64,000 nucleotides of DNA from Arcuatula senhousia (taxonomy: Eukaryota > Mollusca > Bivalvia > Mytilida > Mytilidae). The stretch is taken from NCBI GenBank assembly GCA_963971305.1, contig OZ020306.1, positions 41,747,512-41,811,511 of the forward strand, given 5' to 3'. Position numbers and translations under genes: made by a program. Positions 22,501 through 32,542 of the stretch are shown here, in pieces (positions within the stretch are counted from its first letter, which is position 1; every line of letters starts with the position of its first letter). Under the pieces are notes generated by a model. The model was given only the letters and a program-made list of their open reading frames with translations. It had not been told where the DNA came from and ran no database searches.

Positions 22501-23394
22501 TTCTTATGAAAATCTTTGCCCAACACTTTCAAACAAAGTAGAATTCCAAAATTTGGTGTATTTACCTGAAATCAGCTCTTGCTAAGATTTGCCAACTAAA
22601 TGTGTGGAACATTTCCTTCTTCAATCTGTTTGTTAGTTTGTCCCATTTGCATTAAAAAGAAGATAAAGGGGGTGGGGAATAACTGTAAGTGACACAACCC
22701 TACAGATATCAAGACTAGTTAAGGCCATTCTTGAAAATCATTAATCAAACATTACAAAATCTTGTTTAATATTTTTTTTAAGGACAATATCTTTCGGCAA
22801 AATTACTGGGTATGCAATTCCAACTGATATGTACAAAGCAGGTCTTCACTGTCTTACAAGACACATTTGTTTGTTTTTTTTTACAACTACATTCATTACT
22901 CTCCTACATATCAATTCAATTTAAATTCAACAACTTTATTTACATATAATTTAGTTTCTTATATTGATCTTTTTCAGCTTCCAATAGAACTACAAGAGCG
23001 AGTCAAAAAACACATGACACAGGAACAAAGATTAAACTGTGAAGAAGCCCCTCAAACAAACGAGACAGCCAAACTAATACGGGTACCCATGGCGACATTC
23101 CCTCCCACAGCCATGGTGTATTCTATAAATAACCATACCAAGGGAGATAATCAAGAGAAGACCGAGCCGCAGAACGATACCGTTCCTATGAATCTCATTA
23201 CTAAAGTATTAATGCCACACGAACCGAAAAGGAAGCCACGACGTGTTTATATGTGTGTCAAATGTAACGATGATGTCACATACCATGATAAAGAAGTACA
23301 AGTGAATATTTCAAGAGATTGTGCTCTTACAAACAATCGTGTTCATCGACCTCCAGGCCGAGTTCGTTCTAACTCAACAGAGACAGATATATGA
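16481..23394 (+). CDS. TJAP1: TJAP1-like (tight junction-associated protein 1) gene, seven coding exons
   Basis: Exons: 16481-16555, 17059-17108, 18026-18190, 19070-19136, 21434-21541, 22094-22177 and 22978-23394. All junctions have AG acceptors and GT donors and the phases join without a break, giving about 321 residues. The N-terminus has a Cys-rich patch (CKECGCTCSCC). Residues about 43-155 are a coiled coil. Next comes the block that identifies the family: RTDCNIAVQLLQC, a SNFVSHKL segment and LPIELQERVKKHM, close to the vertebrate TJAP1 region around DCNLAVQLLKC and LPCELQDMV. The C-terminal third is basic and disordered. Vertebrate TJAP1 (Pilt) localises to tight junctions and Golgi and is about 560 residues long, so this protein is shorter at the C-terminus. 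BEGAIN is a related family and cannot be fully excluded. Further 5' untranslated exons probably lie upstream. Confidence 0.85.
17059..17108 (+). CDS. TJAP1: TJAP1-like coding exon 2, Cys-rich
   Basis: Fifty bases between TTTTATTGTAG and GTAACA. It encodes ECGCTCSCCNGFSSDS plus two bases, completing a cluster of six cysteines with the last exon-1 Cys. The split codon AG|T joins correctly to the exon at 18026. Confidence 0.75.
17725..18009. mobile_element. MITE with about 40-bp inverted ends in TJAP1-like intron
   Basis: The left end AAGGCCACTGTTTTTTAATT, continuing into TTTAGTTTTACGAAC and GGTGGGTAGGAGG, is mirrored by the right end GGGTAGGAGGGTTCCTAAAA, continuing to ATAATGGCCTT. The interior is A/T homopolymer-rich. 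The element ends 16 bases before exon 3. Confidence 0.7.
18026..18190 (+). CDS. TJAP1: TJAP1-like coding exon 3, start of coiled coil
   Basis: Acceptor CTTTATCTTTAG, donor GTACTT. It encodes about 55 residues, including IEGLESQLRKSNNRLSQIEH and KLRDELNKLRDRYDR, a clear heptad pattern. The acceptor lies only 16 bases downstream of a MITE (17725-18009). Confidence 0.85.
18410..18530 (+). repeat. Dispersed repeat fragment (CTCATCAGAGAGAGG type)
   Basis: AAGACTCATCAGAGAGAGGC followed by ATAATGCCAAACACTAAATG and ATATGAAGAGCATAAAT resembles 13690-13790. It is a fragment of the same dispersed family, lying in the TJAP1-like intron 3. Confidence 0.45.
18677..18689. promoter_or_regulatory. Sequence match to a three-unit heat-shock element
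   Basis: TTCTAGAACGTTC fits the nTTCnnGAAnnTTCn pattern exactly. It lies in an intron and may belong to a repeat. Function is not shown by sequence alone. Confidence 0.3.
18961..18990. repeat. GC-rich hairpin in AT-rich intron
   Basis: GCTCG...GGGCAC TTC GTGCCC...CGAGC forms an inner six-base-pair stem (18969-18983) with five more outer pairs. Its base composition contrasts sharply with the flanking intron, suggesting the end of an unrecognised mobile element. Confidence 0.55.
19070..19136 (+). CDS. TJAP1: TJAP1-like coding exon 4
   Basis: Sixty-seven bases between TTTTGTAG and GTAGGTACC. It encodes LFESHKKLQKVNHSLEDKLL plus two residues, matching the LQxxxxxxQxLEDKL stretch of vertebrate TJAP1. 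Phase changes from 2 to 0. Confidence 0.85.
19181..20881. mobile_element. Large foldback element in TJAP1-like intron 4
   Basis: Three nested inverted pairs share one centre near 20130: 19517-19566 with 20660-20697 (GGATGAGTGGCA ... TTGGCCCAAG), 19788-19885 with 20395-20460 (CGCATCAAAACAACAAC; AAAGGACTAGATATGATAAG), and 20089-20110 with 20164-20186 (GAGCGGACCTGTGGCCCACA). Outer ends GGTGTCTC and GAGGCACC are flanked by TTAA at 19177-19180 and 20882-20885, so the target duplication may be TTAA. A second GAGGCACCTA at about 19371 makes the outer boundary less certain. A short internal frame is a shadow. Confidence 0.7.
21434..21541 (+). CDS. TJAP1: TJAP1-like coding exon 5
   Basis: Thirty-six codons after TTTATATTTGCAG and before GTAAAT, phase 0 on both sides. 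It encodes a coiled-coil segment including MNLQKELSSVTSKLVEARLA and DMEEEN. Confidence 0.85.
22094..22177 (+). CDS. TJAP1: TJAP1-like coding exon 6, family signature
   Basis: Twenty-eight codons between TCTATTTCTAG and GTAAGT. It encodes ERFRTDCNIAVQLLQCKPSN followed by FVSHKLNT, the most conserved block of the family. Confidence 0.9.
22978..23394 (+). CDS. TJAP1: TJAP1-like terminal coding exon 7
   Basis: It begins after ATCTTTTTCAG and runs to TGA at 23392-23394, 138 residues. It opens with LPIELQERVKKHM, then becomes polar and basic, with KRKPRRVYMCVKCNDDVTYH carrying a lone CxxC pair and an Arg/Pro-rich tail (RVHRPPGRVRSNSTETDI). The last four residues TETDI/ETDI resemble a class I-like PDZ-binding end (x-T/S-x-hydrophobic), which would suit a junctional adaptor. 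That reading is inference. Confidence 0.9.
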   Translation, partial: LPIELQERVKKHMTQEQRLNCEEAPQTNETAKLIRVPMATFPPTAMVYSINNHTKGDNQEKTEPQNDTVPMNLITKVLMPHEPKRKPRRVYMCVKCNDDVTYHDKEVQVNISRDCALTNNRVHRPPGRVRSNSTETDI

Positions 23395-23985
23395 GTGTAT
23401 AGATGAGTTTTATTAATTTATTCTGTACTGTCATGATTTTCTGTAAGTGTTGTATAAGATGAATGTAAATGTAGGGCATTTATTCTTTAGAAATTGTATG
23501 GTGTATTGTGATAAAGGCTTGCATTCCTAGTCTCAATTCTCTACACTCTGAAGAGGATGCTAACTCATGTCGGCATTATAACATATACAAAAAAATGTAA
23601 ATAATTTTAAAGTTCAAAAAGTTATTTGTTGTATTCAAAGTTGGATGATATAAAAAAGGGTTTATTTAAAATGAAACAGAAAGGATTGTTTTCCACCTTT
23701 AACTAATTTTAATGGCCCTTGATATCATGACTGAAAATTATTTTTATGCACAAAACTAGAAAACTTTTATTGATTTTATCAAAACACACATTGTACTGTT
23801 TTAAACCAAAACCTCAAGAAGCAATATTACTTTTAGATAGACTGTATTTTTTATTAAAACTGGTTTTGTTTTATTGGCTGATTGCAAGTGAGGTCATTTC
23901 ATTCAAAATCATTCTATTTGTTTTTATTTACTACAAGATATACTCAAATCTTGAGATTTATATACATGTATATCTGATTGTATTT
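23395..23985 (+). other. TJAP1-like 3' untranslated region and downstream sequence
   Basis: AT-rich with no recognisable gene. I did not find a canonical AATAAA close behind the stop, so the poly(A) site cannot be placed. Confidence 0.4.
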
Positions 23986-25600
23986 ATGTCTCCCCATCCC
24001 AGAAGGGGGAGACATATTGTTTTTGTGTCAGTTCTTCTTCTTCTTCTCATACAAAGCGTGTCCGGGCCATAACTTTTTTATCCTTTGAGATAGGGCTTTG
24101 ATATTTGGCATTTGGATGTATCACCATGAGACGATGTGTCGCGTACCAGAATGACCTTCATATGACCTTGACCTTTGACCTCAAGGTCAAATTAATGCTA
24201 ATTTTACATCCAAAGTGTTCCGGGCCATAACTTTTTTGTTCTTTGACATACGGCTTTGATATTTCGCATGTGGATGTATCACCATGAGACGATGTGTCAC
24301 GTACCAGAATGACCTTCATATGACCTTGACCTTTGACCTCAAGGTCAAAGTAATGCTAATTTTACATCCAAAGTGTTCCGGGCCATAACTTTTTTGTTCT
24401 CTGACATACGGCTTTGATATTTCGCATGTGGATGTATCACCATGAGACGATGTGTCACGTACCAGAATGACCTTCATATGACCTTGACCTTTGACCTCAA
24501 GGTCAAAGTAATGCTAATTTTACATCCAAAGTGTTCCGGGCCATAACTTTTTTGTTCTTTGACATAAGGCTTTGATATTTGGCATGTGGATGTATCACCA
24601 TGAGATGATGTGTCACGTACCAGAATGACCTTCATATTACCTTGTCCTTTGACCTCAAGGTAAAATTAATGCTTATATTACATGGAAAGTGTGTGTGCCA
24701 TAACTTTTTTTGTTCTTTGGCATAGGGCTTTAATATTTAACATGTTGATATATTACCATGAGATTATGTGTGGTGTACCAGAATGACCTTCATATGACCT
24801 TGACCTTTGACCTCAAGGTCAAATTAAAGCTAATTTTACATGCAAAGTGTGTCCTGGTCATAACTTTTTATCCTTTGATATTTGGCATGTGGATGTTTCG
24901 CCATCAGACGATGTGTCGCATACCAGAATGACCTTCACATGACATTGGCCTTTGACTTCAAGGTCAAATTAATGCTCTTTTTACATCCAATGTGTTCCAG
25001 GCCATTACTTTTTTGTTCTTTGACATAGGGCTTTGATATTTGGCGTGTGGATGTATGACCATGAGACGATGTGTTCTGTACCAGAATGACCTTGACCTCA
25101 AGGTCAAATTAATGCTAATTTTATATGCAAAGTGTGTCCTGGTCATAACTCTTTATCCTTTGAAATTTAGCATGTGGATGTTTCGCCATGAGACAATGTG
25201 TCACGTACCAGAATGACCTTCATATGACCTTGACCTTTGATCTCAAGGTCACATCAATGCGATTTTTACACATAAAACATGTCTGGGCCATATATATTTT
25301 AATCTTATTCAAAAGGCTTTGTATTTTCACATTTTAATGTGTCATCATTGGAACAATGTGTCACCAACCTTAATGACTTTGATCTGTGACTTCAATGTCA
25401 AATAAATGTTAATTTGACATACAAAGCCTTCCAGGCCAAAACTTTTTTATCCTTTGACATAGGGCTTTAGAATCTAGATGTATCATTATTAAAAAAATTG
25501 TTGTACAATGTATGTCATTGTGACTTTGACCTTTTGACCTCAAGATTGAACTTGTGTTATTCAAGGAAGGGGAGACATCAGTTTTAGTGCGCTAAAACAG
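23986..25600 (+). repeat. Hairpin-capped tandem-array element, GTCTCCCC family, rich in TGACCT half-sites
   Basis: It opens with the hairpin ATGTCTCCCCATCCC/AGAAGGGGGAGACAT (23986-24015), then a short CTT triplet run (24031-24045), then about nine tandem units of about 158 bp (starts near 24215, 24373, 24531 and 24690). It closes with GGGGAGACATCA and a near-palindrome TTTTAGTGCGCTAAAA (25582-25597). Most units contain TGACCTTCATATGACCTTGA followed by CCTTTGACCTCAAGGTCA, that is, four TGACCT half-sites and one AGGTCA. Units near the 5' side are nearly identical; those near the 3' end are degenerate. It lies about 0.6 kb beyond the TJAP1-like stop codon. Confidence 0.88.
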
Positions 25601-26320
25601 TTTTTCCTAGTTTTATTTTATCATGTACATGTATTACCTTGTGCCAAAGATAGATTAGTTACCAAACTCATAATTTTGTAATTGGTAAGAATAAGGAACA
25701 GATGGTAAAATGTTTCATATGTGCCTATATTCACTTTCTACAGAAATATAGGAATATTCCCTTTTTTTCTAGTTTTGTGGGTTTACATATTTTAGTTTTA
25801 TCTCTATGCAATATATTGATTGAAGAATATTCCAGTAAAAATATCTTGAGCGGAATGTCAATTTCTATACACGGGTTGCACATTTGCGGGATCGGTCACT
25901 ATTTTAGCCAAAAGAGGAGGAACTGGTAAAAAACTGGTTCCATCATGCTAATGGACAAAGAAAGTAATTCCTTTATTTCCGTTCAAGATTGATTTTTTAT
26001 GGGTTGGAAATGTTGATTGTTGGTTTATTTGTCAGTTACAAATGATTTTTACCCTCTATGTTAAATAATTACAGAAGAATCGTTGATAGAAAATGCCGTT
26101 CCCTTTGTTCCAAGTTGAATGACGTCGTTTTTCCTCCCCGTGACCCCTGATGACCTCGTCTAAATGACGAGTCAAATCTGGAACGGATATATTGTGCAAC
26201 CCTAGTATTAGGATACCATCATTAGAATTTAGCAATACAAAAATTAGCACTGCAAAACCCACCCACCAAGTTTAATTGATTAAAATGGCGTCCCACCCCT
26301 AAATTTGAGTTTATTTGAAA

Positions 26321-26433
26321 TAACTCATATTAGTATAGGATTTTTACCTTGTAAAAACTTGACCGTTATTTCCAAACTCATATTAGTATAGGATTTTTTT
26401 TTTACCTTGTAAAAACTTGACCGTTATTTGGAA
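26321..26433 (+). repeat. Two-copy 54-58 bp tandem duplication
   Basis: AACTCATATTAGTATAGGAT ... CTTGTAAAAACTTGACCGTT occurs twice in a row. The second copy differs by a longer T run. A simple recent duplication. Confidence 0.85.
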
Positions 26434-27009
26434 ATTTATTTAATTTGGTTCTTCTAATCATTGTTGATAGATTTTAGAGCTATTTTTGTTGTTGATTTTT
26501 AAGATATTTGTAAATTATAGGAAAACTTCTAGATCTAGTTGATACAAGATGTACATTTGTAATCTGATTCCCATGTACTTTATATGATATTGAATCATTT
26601 CTGTATATTTTTGTTTTAATTGAGTTAATTATTGAGGTGATGCATTTTTTCCCCAATTCACAAAGAAGCATAATACAAAGTGCTCAGAAATTGTGCCAAA
26701 TAACTAATCTCTTTTTGTTGTTTTTTTTTGGTTCAACATATTCAGATACATGTGGGGTAGATGGATGTTTATAAATCATAACATACAGATATATACTTAG
26801 AACAAAATTTGAAAAAAAATCTTTTTTTCCAAATGAGTGTAAAGTCATGATTCTCAATTTAATACAAAATTACCGTTTTATATCCATATACATGTATTAC
26901 TTGTTTCTTTATACATCATTCTTAGATACATTCTAGTCTTTGTAAAAAAAAATATGAATTACATATGTAATGAAAGATATATATAGATTTAGGAAATTTA
27001 TGATTTTTT

Positions 27010-28027
27010 AGCTCACCTGGACCGAAGGTCCATGTGAGCTATTGCCATCACTTGGCGTCCGTCGTCGTCGTCGTCGTCCGTCGTCGTCGTCGTTAACTTT
27101 TCTTTGAAAATCTTTTCCTCTGAAACGACTGAAGGGATTGCTTTGAAACTTTGCACACTTCATCTATGGGATGTCCTCTACCAAGATTGCACAAATGGTG
27201 ACCGCCCTCTAAACAACATGGCCGCCGTTACTAAAAATAGACCAGGGGGGTCAGACTACTGTTTTTGGCTTTTAAATCAAAAAGTATAAGAGATAGATGA
27301 AATCTGATGCCACGCTGCTGCTTCAGCATCAAAAGCTCTACAAAAGTCTCCATTGAGTCGAAGTTGTCAGATGACCCCTTATAGGAGTTACGGCCCCTTA
27401 AAGGTGAAAAATAGCATTTTTTCATGTTTTTGGCTTATAAAATGAAATCTATGACAGATAGAGAAAAGTTGTTGCTTGCTTAAATGTTCAGCTCATGTAG
27501 CCCTACAAAAGTCTTCATAGGGTCGAAGTTGTCAGATGACCCCTTAAAGGGGTTACAGCCCCTAAAATAACGTTTTTTTATATTTTTGGCCTATGGAATG
27601 AAAACTATAGCAGATAGAGAGAAGCTGTTGCTTGCTTAAATGATCAGCTTATTTAGTTCTACAAAAGTCTCCATAGGGTCGAAGTTGTCAGATGTCCCCT
27701 TATAGGGGTTTCGGCCCCTAAAATGATGTTTTTGCCTATAGAATGAAAACTATAGCAGATAGAGAAAAGCTGTTGCTTGCTTAAATGTTGAGTTCATTTA
27801 GCTCTACAAAAGTTACATAGGGTGATAGTTGTCAGATTACCCCTTATAGGGGTTACGACCCTTAAAATAACGTTTTTTCATGTTTTTGGCCTTTAAAATG
27901 AAAACTATTACAGATAGAGAAAAGCATTTTCTTGCTTACACATTCAGCTCATTTAGCTCTAGAAAAGTTTTTATAGGGTCGACATCAAGACCAGGTGAGC
28001 GATTCAGGCTCCTGGGAGCCTCTTGTT
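27010..28027 (+). repeat. Hairpin-capped tandem-array element, AGCTCACC family, plus orientation
   Basis: 5' hairpin AGCTCACCTGGACC/GAA/GGTCCATGTGAGCT (27010-27040), then ATTGCCATCACTTGGCGTCC, a GTC triplet microsatellite (27059-27094), TTAACTTTTCTTTGAAAATC, and about four to five units of about 150 bp (key word GTTGCTTGCTTAAATG at about 27470, 27627 and 27770). The 3' end is ACCAGGTGAGCGATTCAGGC with a second hairpin AGGCTCCTGGGAGCCT. It is the same family as 58964-60555 in opposite orientation. Confidence 0.85.
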
Positions 28028-28029
28028 AT

Positions 28030-29234
28030 GCAAAAGCTCTGAATGATAGGATCAACTTTGACTGACTGTAAATATAGTACAGCTGTATAAGGAACTACTG
28101 CCAATAATGGTGCAATAACATACTAAGTCTTGTTTTTATTAGAAAGTAGTATTCGATATACATGTATATAAGTTTTCTGTTTTATAAGAAGAGATTAGTT
28201 TCAAATTGCATGTAATTTTGAAATGGTGATTTTTATAAGTAAACATTTTTGTTTATCCTTATGAAGTTATTTTACATGGTATGACTTTAAGTAAAATCAA
28301 TTTCCATAAATTTAAAGGACACATATGAAATACTGGGATCTGAAAAATATTATATATTAAGTTTTGATTTTAAATCCTATTCACATATTGTTTGTGAAAG
28401 TATTTTAAAATAGGACATTTATTATGAATTTCCAAGCAAATGAGTTATAGGGTTGTAGTACTCTATTTTATTGACTAGGTTGGTGACTGGTCGATTATTT
28501 CAGGCTTCTTCTTTTAAATCTTACTTATAAGGATGAGAAATTTAATCTCCACCCTACCTTGTGAATAAAATAGAGTAATATATACTTTTATACTTACAAA
28601 AAGATTTTAAATGATAGACGTTTTATAACCTTTGTCTTCCAATTAGAAGTACATGTATTTTATGCCTAAATTGATTTTGACAACAGAAAAACATGAACTT
28701 GTGTCTTTTTTGTTTTTGTTATTTTCCATATCCATTGTACGATATTTATAGCACACAGGTTTTAAAAGAAGTTGGGGGTTCCCACAAGGGAAAAACAATT
28801 TGAAATCTAAGGGTTTTATATCAACGACTTCCAACCTCCAGTTGATAGACATACCTTGCAAATTCATTTAACAACCTCTGCTGCCTTCATGTCACTTTAT
28901 AGCATTTTTAATAGCGACCTTTCAACCTGAGGGGGGGGTATCCTGGCGGAAGTCCTAAGTTCTTACTTGCAACGTAAGGGGGTATCCTTGGGGAAGCCCT
29001 AAGTTTTCAGGAGCCAGTATTGTGCACTTGGTCTTCATTAATGCTTAAGATATTTGGTTACATTGAGCACCATCTGCAAAGCAATAATTTTTATCATATT
29101 TTTCATATAATAATTTTTTATATTATTTGGTCTAACACAATGAAAGCACTGTTCCTTTGCTTTGTTTTAATACAGTGTTTTGCAATGTGATTCTGTGTCA
29201 TGCATATATACTCCATATCCCTTCATTTTTAGAT
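28030..29234. other. Intergenic, no gene seen
   Basis: AT-rich sequence. Two GGTATCC(T)... CCCTAAGTT words at about 28929-29010 form a short imperfect direct repeat. No coding or RNA gene features were recognised. Confidence 0.4.
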
Positions 29235-29446
29235 TACTGTGGTTTCATTAATATTTGTGGGGTATCAATTTGCGTGGTTTTCGTGGATAGCCTTGAACCA
29301 CGAAATTTGATAACCAAAGGAAAGGAAATTTAACATTGGTGTGCATGCTGCAGACTAAAGAACCACAAATTTTAGAATCCAGGAACTGATACTTTTTCAC
29401 CAAACCACGAAAATTGGTACCCACGAAAATAAATGAATCCACAGTA
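29235..29446. mobile_element. 212-bp MITE with TACTGTGG ends
   Basis: The left end TACTGTGGTTTCATTAATAT, then TTGTGGGGTATCAATTT, is the inverted counterpart of AAATTGGTACCCACGAAAAT, then AAATGAATCCACAGTA, at the right end. CGTGG/CCACG words repeat inside. It fits a MITE family I recall as widespread in bivalves. Confidence 0.8.
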
Positions 29447-29449
29447 TCC

Positions 29450-31957
29450 TCTAGAACTCTTTTTCTCTCCTCTTTATTAAAATCAAAAAGTTACAAAGAG
29501 ACAAATGTACTTATAAAATTTCTTAAAAAGTCTAGTTGTTTTGGACTTTTTTGATACAATCTACTGTATAAGAATATTGATCTTTCTTTTGAATAGGTCT
29601 ATTACCTTCATGTCAATATTTAATGTGCTGTAATATTTCAGCAAGTTGTTCATGTAATTGTTAAAAATAAAACTATAAAAAAAATCATGTCTTTTTTTCT
29701 CTTTATGCCATTACTCTATCGTGTTTACCAGTTTCATTGTTGCCCTTTCAGACTTTTGACACTTGAATGCCCCATTGGTGCCTCTTGCTTCTATATGATA
29801 TACAATTTCTCATTACCAAGTTATCTTTTTTTTTATCTTTTAAGGAAAGGATTATTGTCATTGCAGGTGTATATTTTGTCTTTGTCTTTTCGGAATATTC
29901 GCATAGCACATTGTCTTGCACCAATTGTCCTAAAAGTCTCCTGCATGGTTAGCGGTTGATTGAGTATTTTAAAACGTTGAAAATAAGCTTGGTCATGTGT
30001 CATCTTTTTTATGATACATGTCATTAATATTGCAAGTTGGAACTTTTAAATTGTAAAAATCCAAACAATATTTCTACATGTACTACCACCAACAATTGTT
30101 TGCTTTTTTGGATAAATCTTGAAGATATCTTACTTCTAGTCAATGTAAAGAGTTTGATTTTGGCATGTTTGATTATTGTGGTTTTCTTTTAAGCTTCTTA
30201 TATCAGACATATTTACCTGTACGATTAATCCGTAATTTGTAGGATTTTGGGTATAAAATTACGGAATATGGATTGTAAATGGTCTTATAGTAACTATTGT
30301 AAAAAATAAAAAAGTTCAGGATTTTACATACAAAATTCTTTAAATACGGCTAAAAAACTATCAGACTATGCTTTTGCATCAAAAGCAGTAAACAGGTCTG
30401 TTATACTAAAATAAATGTTGGCATATTAAGTTAACAGTATAGTCACTCTGATGATCTTTTAATAGAAGAACATGTGTATGGCCTTTTGTTGTAGTTTGCT
30501 CTTTATACTAGTTCACTATAATGCAGATTTGGAGGAAATCTGGGGAATGCTAAGGCAGTGAGCAGAATAAATTTTCATAACAGTTTTCTCAGCACTTATT
30601 AATCAAAGCATCTTGATATTTTGTATACAGCATCATCATAGGCCAATGTTTTGGGATTCGACTTGACTTTGACTTAGACCAATTTTCTTTGTTTACAACA
30701 TTTCTGATTATCAATGATATCAGTTACAATGAAATTGAAAACTTGAATTATTGTGTGATTTGTAGATGTCTTTTATGACAAATTTATTTCTCTTGATTTA
30801 CTTTTTATACCTGATCTTCAAAAGTAGGGGGCAAATAGTGTTTCGGTTCATTCGTCTGTATGTCCAAAATGTAGTTTATCTTAAAGGCTGAAGATAGTTT
30901 TCTGTGTTGCAATGTCGGGCATTAAGTCTTTTGGCAATATCCTTGTTTCATTAAATTGTTTTCAGAATTGCATCATTCCCAGAATACATAACAAACAAAA
31001 CAAAAAAAGTTCATAGAAATTAAGAATTTTATTTCAACTGAAACAAATAATACATGCATTAAGGAATGTAATCCGCCCTGAGTAAAAAAATAATAAGACA
31101 AGCGAAAAATCCATTCATTTACTATAACAGAACATGTAAACAAATGTATAAACCATCTAAACAGTATCAAGCTTCCAATAGGTACATAAATAAATAATAC
31201 ATGGCAAAAGAAAATGAGTCATAAATGGAAGGTGTTCAATATGAAAATTTTGATTATACTAGAACTTTTAATTGGAAATTTTAAGCATAAAATTTTGTCA
31301 GAGATTTAAGGCAAACCTAAAACATTTTCTGAAAATCAGCAACATATTGTTATTATATTCTTTTTATCAGTAATTGTGTTCTTAATATAATATGCCTTAT
31401 TTTAAAGAACTTTAAAATCAGTTACAAAACATTCACAAATTAGATTACTTTTAATGACAAATCCTAAGTGTAGTTTCCAGAAAAATATTAACCTGGTAGC
31501 ATACTTGTTAATTTTCGGGTCAATATTCAGATAAAAAGCAACCTTCAAAATATAATGGGCTAAAAAATACAATTTTTGCAACTTACACATTTAAATATTG
31601 AAAATTCAGTACCAAATTCTAGCGATCCTTATGTGAAGCCAATAAATAAATGAAAATAACCATGCAAAAGACAAATGGAAACCAAAGTATAAACAGATCT
31701 ATGGATTAGAAAAATACAAATTTGATTGCTTTTTTGTATCACAATAATTGAGTATAAAGACTAAACAACTAAAAAAGACCTACAACCACAAAGAAAAAAG
31801 GTTATAATTGAAACATACAACCCTAAGACACAGGGTTTAGCTGCAGTAGAACTTGAAGAAGACATATAACTTACGATAAATAGGTAATTGTTATCTTAGC
31901 TAGTGTTTTCTTGCTAAGAGTCTTTTCTTTTCACTTTGGCCCTTTTAATTTAGATAC
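29450..31957. other. Intergenic, no gene seen
   Basis: AT-rich sequence with no supported coding region. A degenerate lead-in of an array element (AAAAGTAGGGGGCAAATAGT then TTCGGTTCATTCGTCTG) lies at about 30820-30865. A minus-strand AATAAA (plus TTTATT) at 31028-31033 is a possible but unproven poly(A) signal for the dixin gene. Confidence 0.35.
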
Positions 31958-32542
31958 AAAGGACAAGGTACAGTAAGGGCCATATTTGGCCCCCCTATTT
32001 AAAGAAAATCAAATCCAAAGTAAATGATTTAAATATCATTAAGGTTTCAAGTAAGATGATTAAACTTTTTGACCATGGTAAACATTTTCCATCATCTACC
32101 CTAATTTCAATTTTATAGAGGCTTAAAGTAGTCCAAAAGTATCAAAATCGTCGAAATATGTCATTTTTTATGCTTATTTTGTTATTTTTAATGACCAGCG
32201 ACAACGTAGACCACGGATTTCTCAACTGATTTATAATCATTTTATGGTGCAAATTAAAGTTCATAAACAATAACTGTGGTCTAAGTAGTCGCTGGCATCT
32301 AAAAATTGAAAATATTACCCAAATATTGTCCATTTTCCGCGAATTTGAAAGAAATCATACATATTCACCAGGTTTTGACAAGCAATTTCAAATAATAAAC
32401 ATGATAAATTCTGATAAATTTAGTTGTTTTATCTTCATTCATTTGACTTAATAAATAACAAAAAGGACTTTTCTCTAGATCAGTTTTCTAGTTTTTAGTT
32501 TTAGAGGGGGCCAAATACGGGCCTTACCGTACCTTGTCCTTT
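31958..32542. mobile_element. 585-bp foldback element related to the TJAP1-intron foldback
   Basis: Outer arms AAAGGACAAGGTACAGTAAG ... TTTGGCCCCC (31958-31995) pair with GGGGGCCAAATACGGGCCTT ... CCTTGTCCTTT (32507-32542). Inner arms TGACCAGCGACAACGTAGAC (32192-32216) pair with CTGTGGTCTAAGTAGTCGCT (32274-32297). Both pairs centre on about 32248. The outer arm resembles the AAAGGAC(A/T)AGATATGATAAG ... TTTGGCCCC part of the larger foldback. Confidence 0.78.

Noticed and set aside
23746..24072. 108-codon plus-strand frame downstream of TJAP1
   Set aside because: Hydrophobic AT-rich translation that runs into the hairpin and CTT repeat of the array element; no family resemblance or splice signals.
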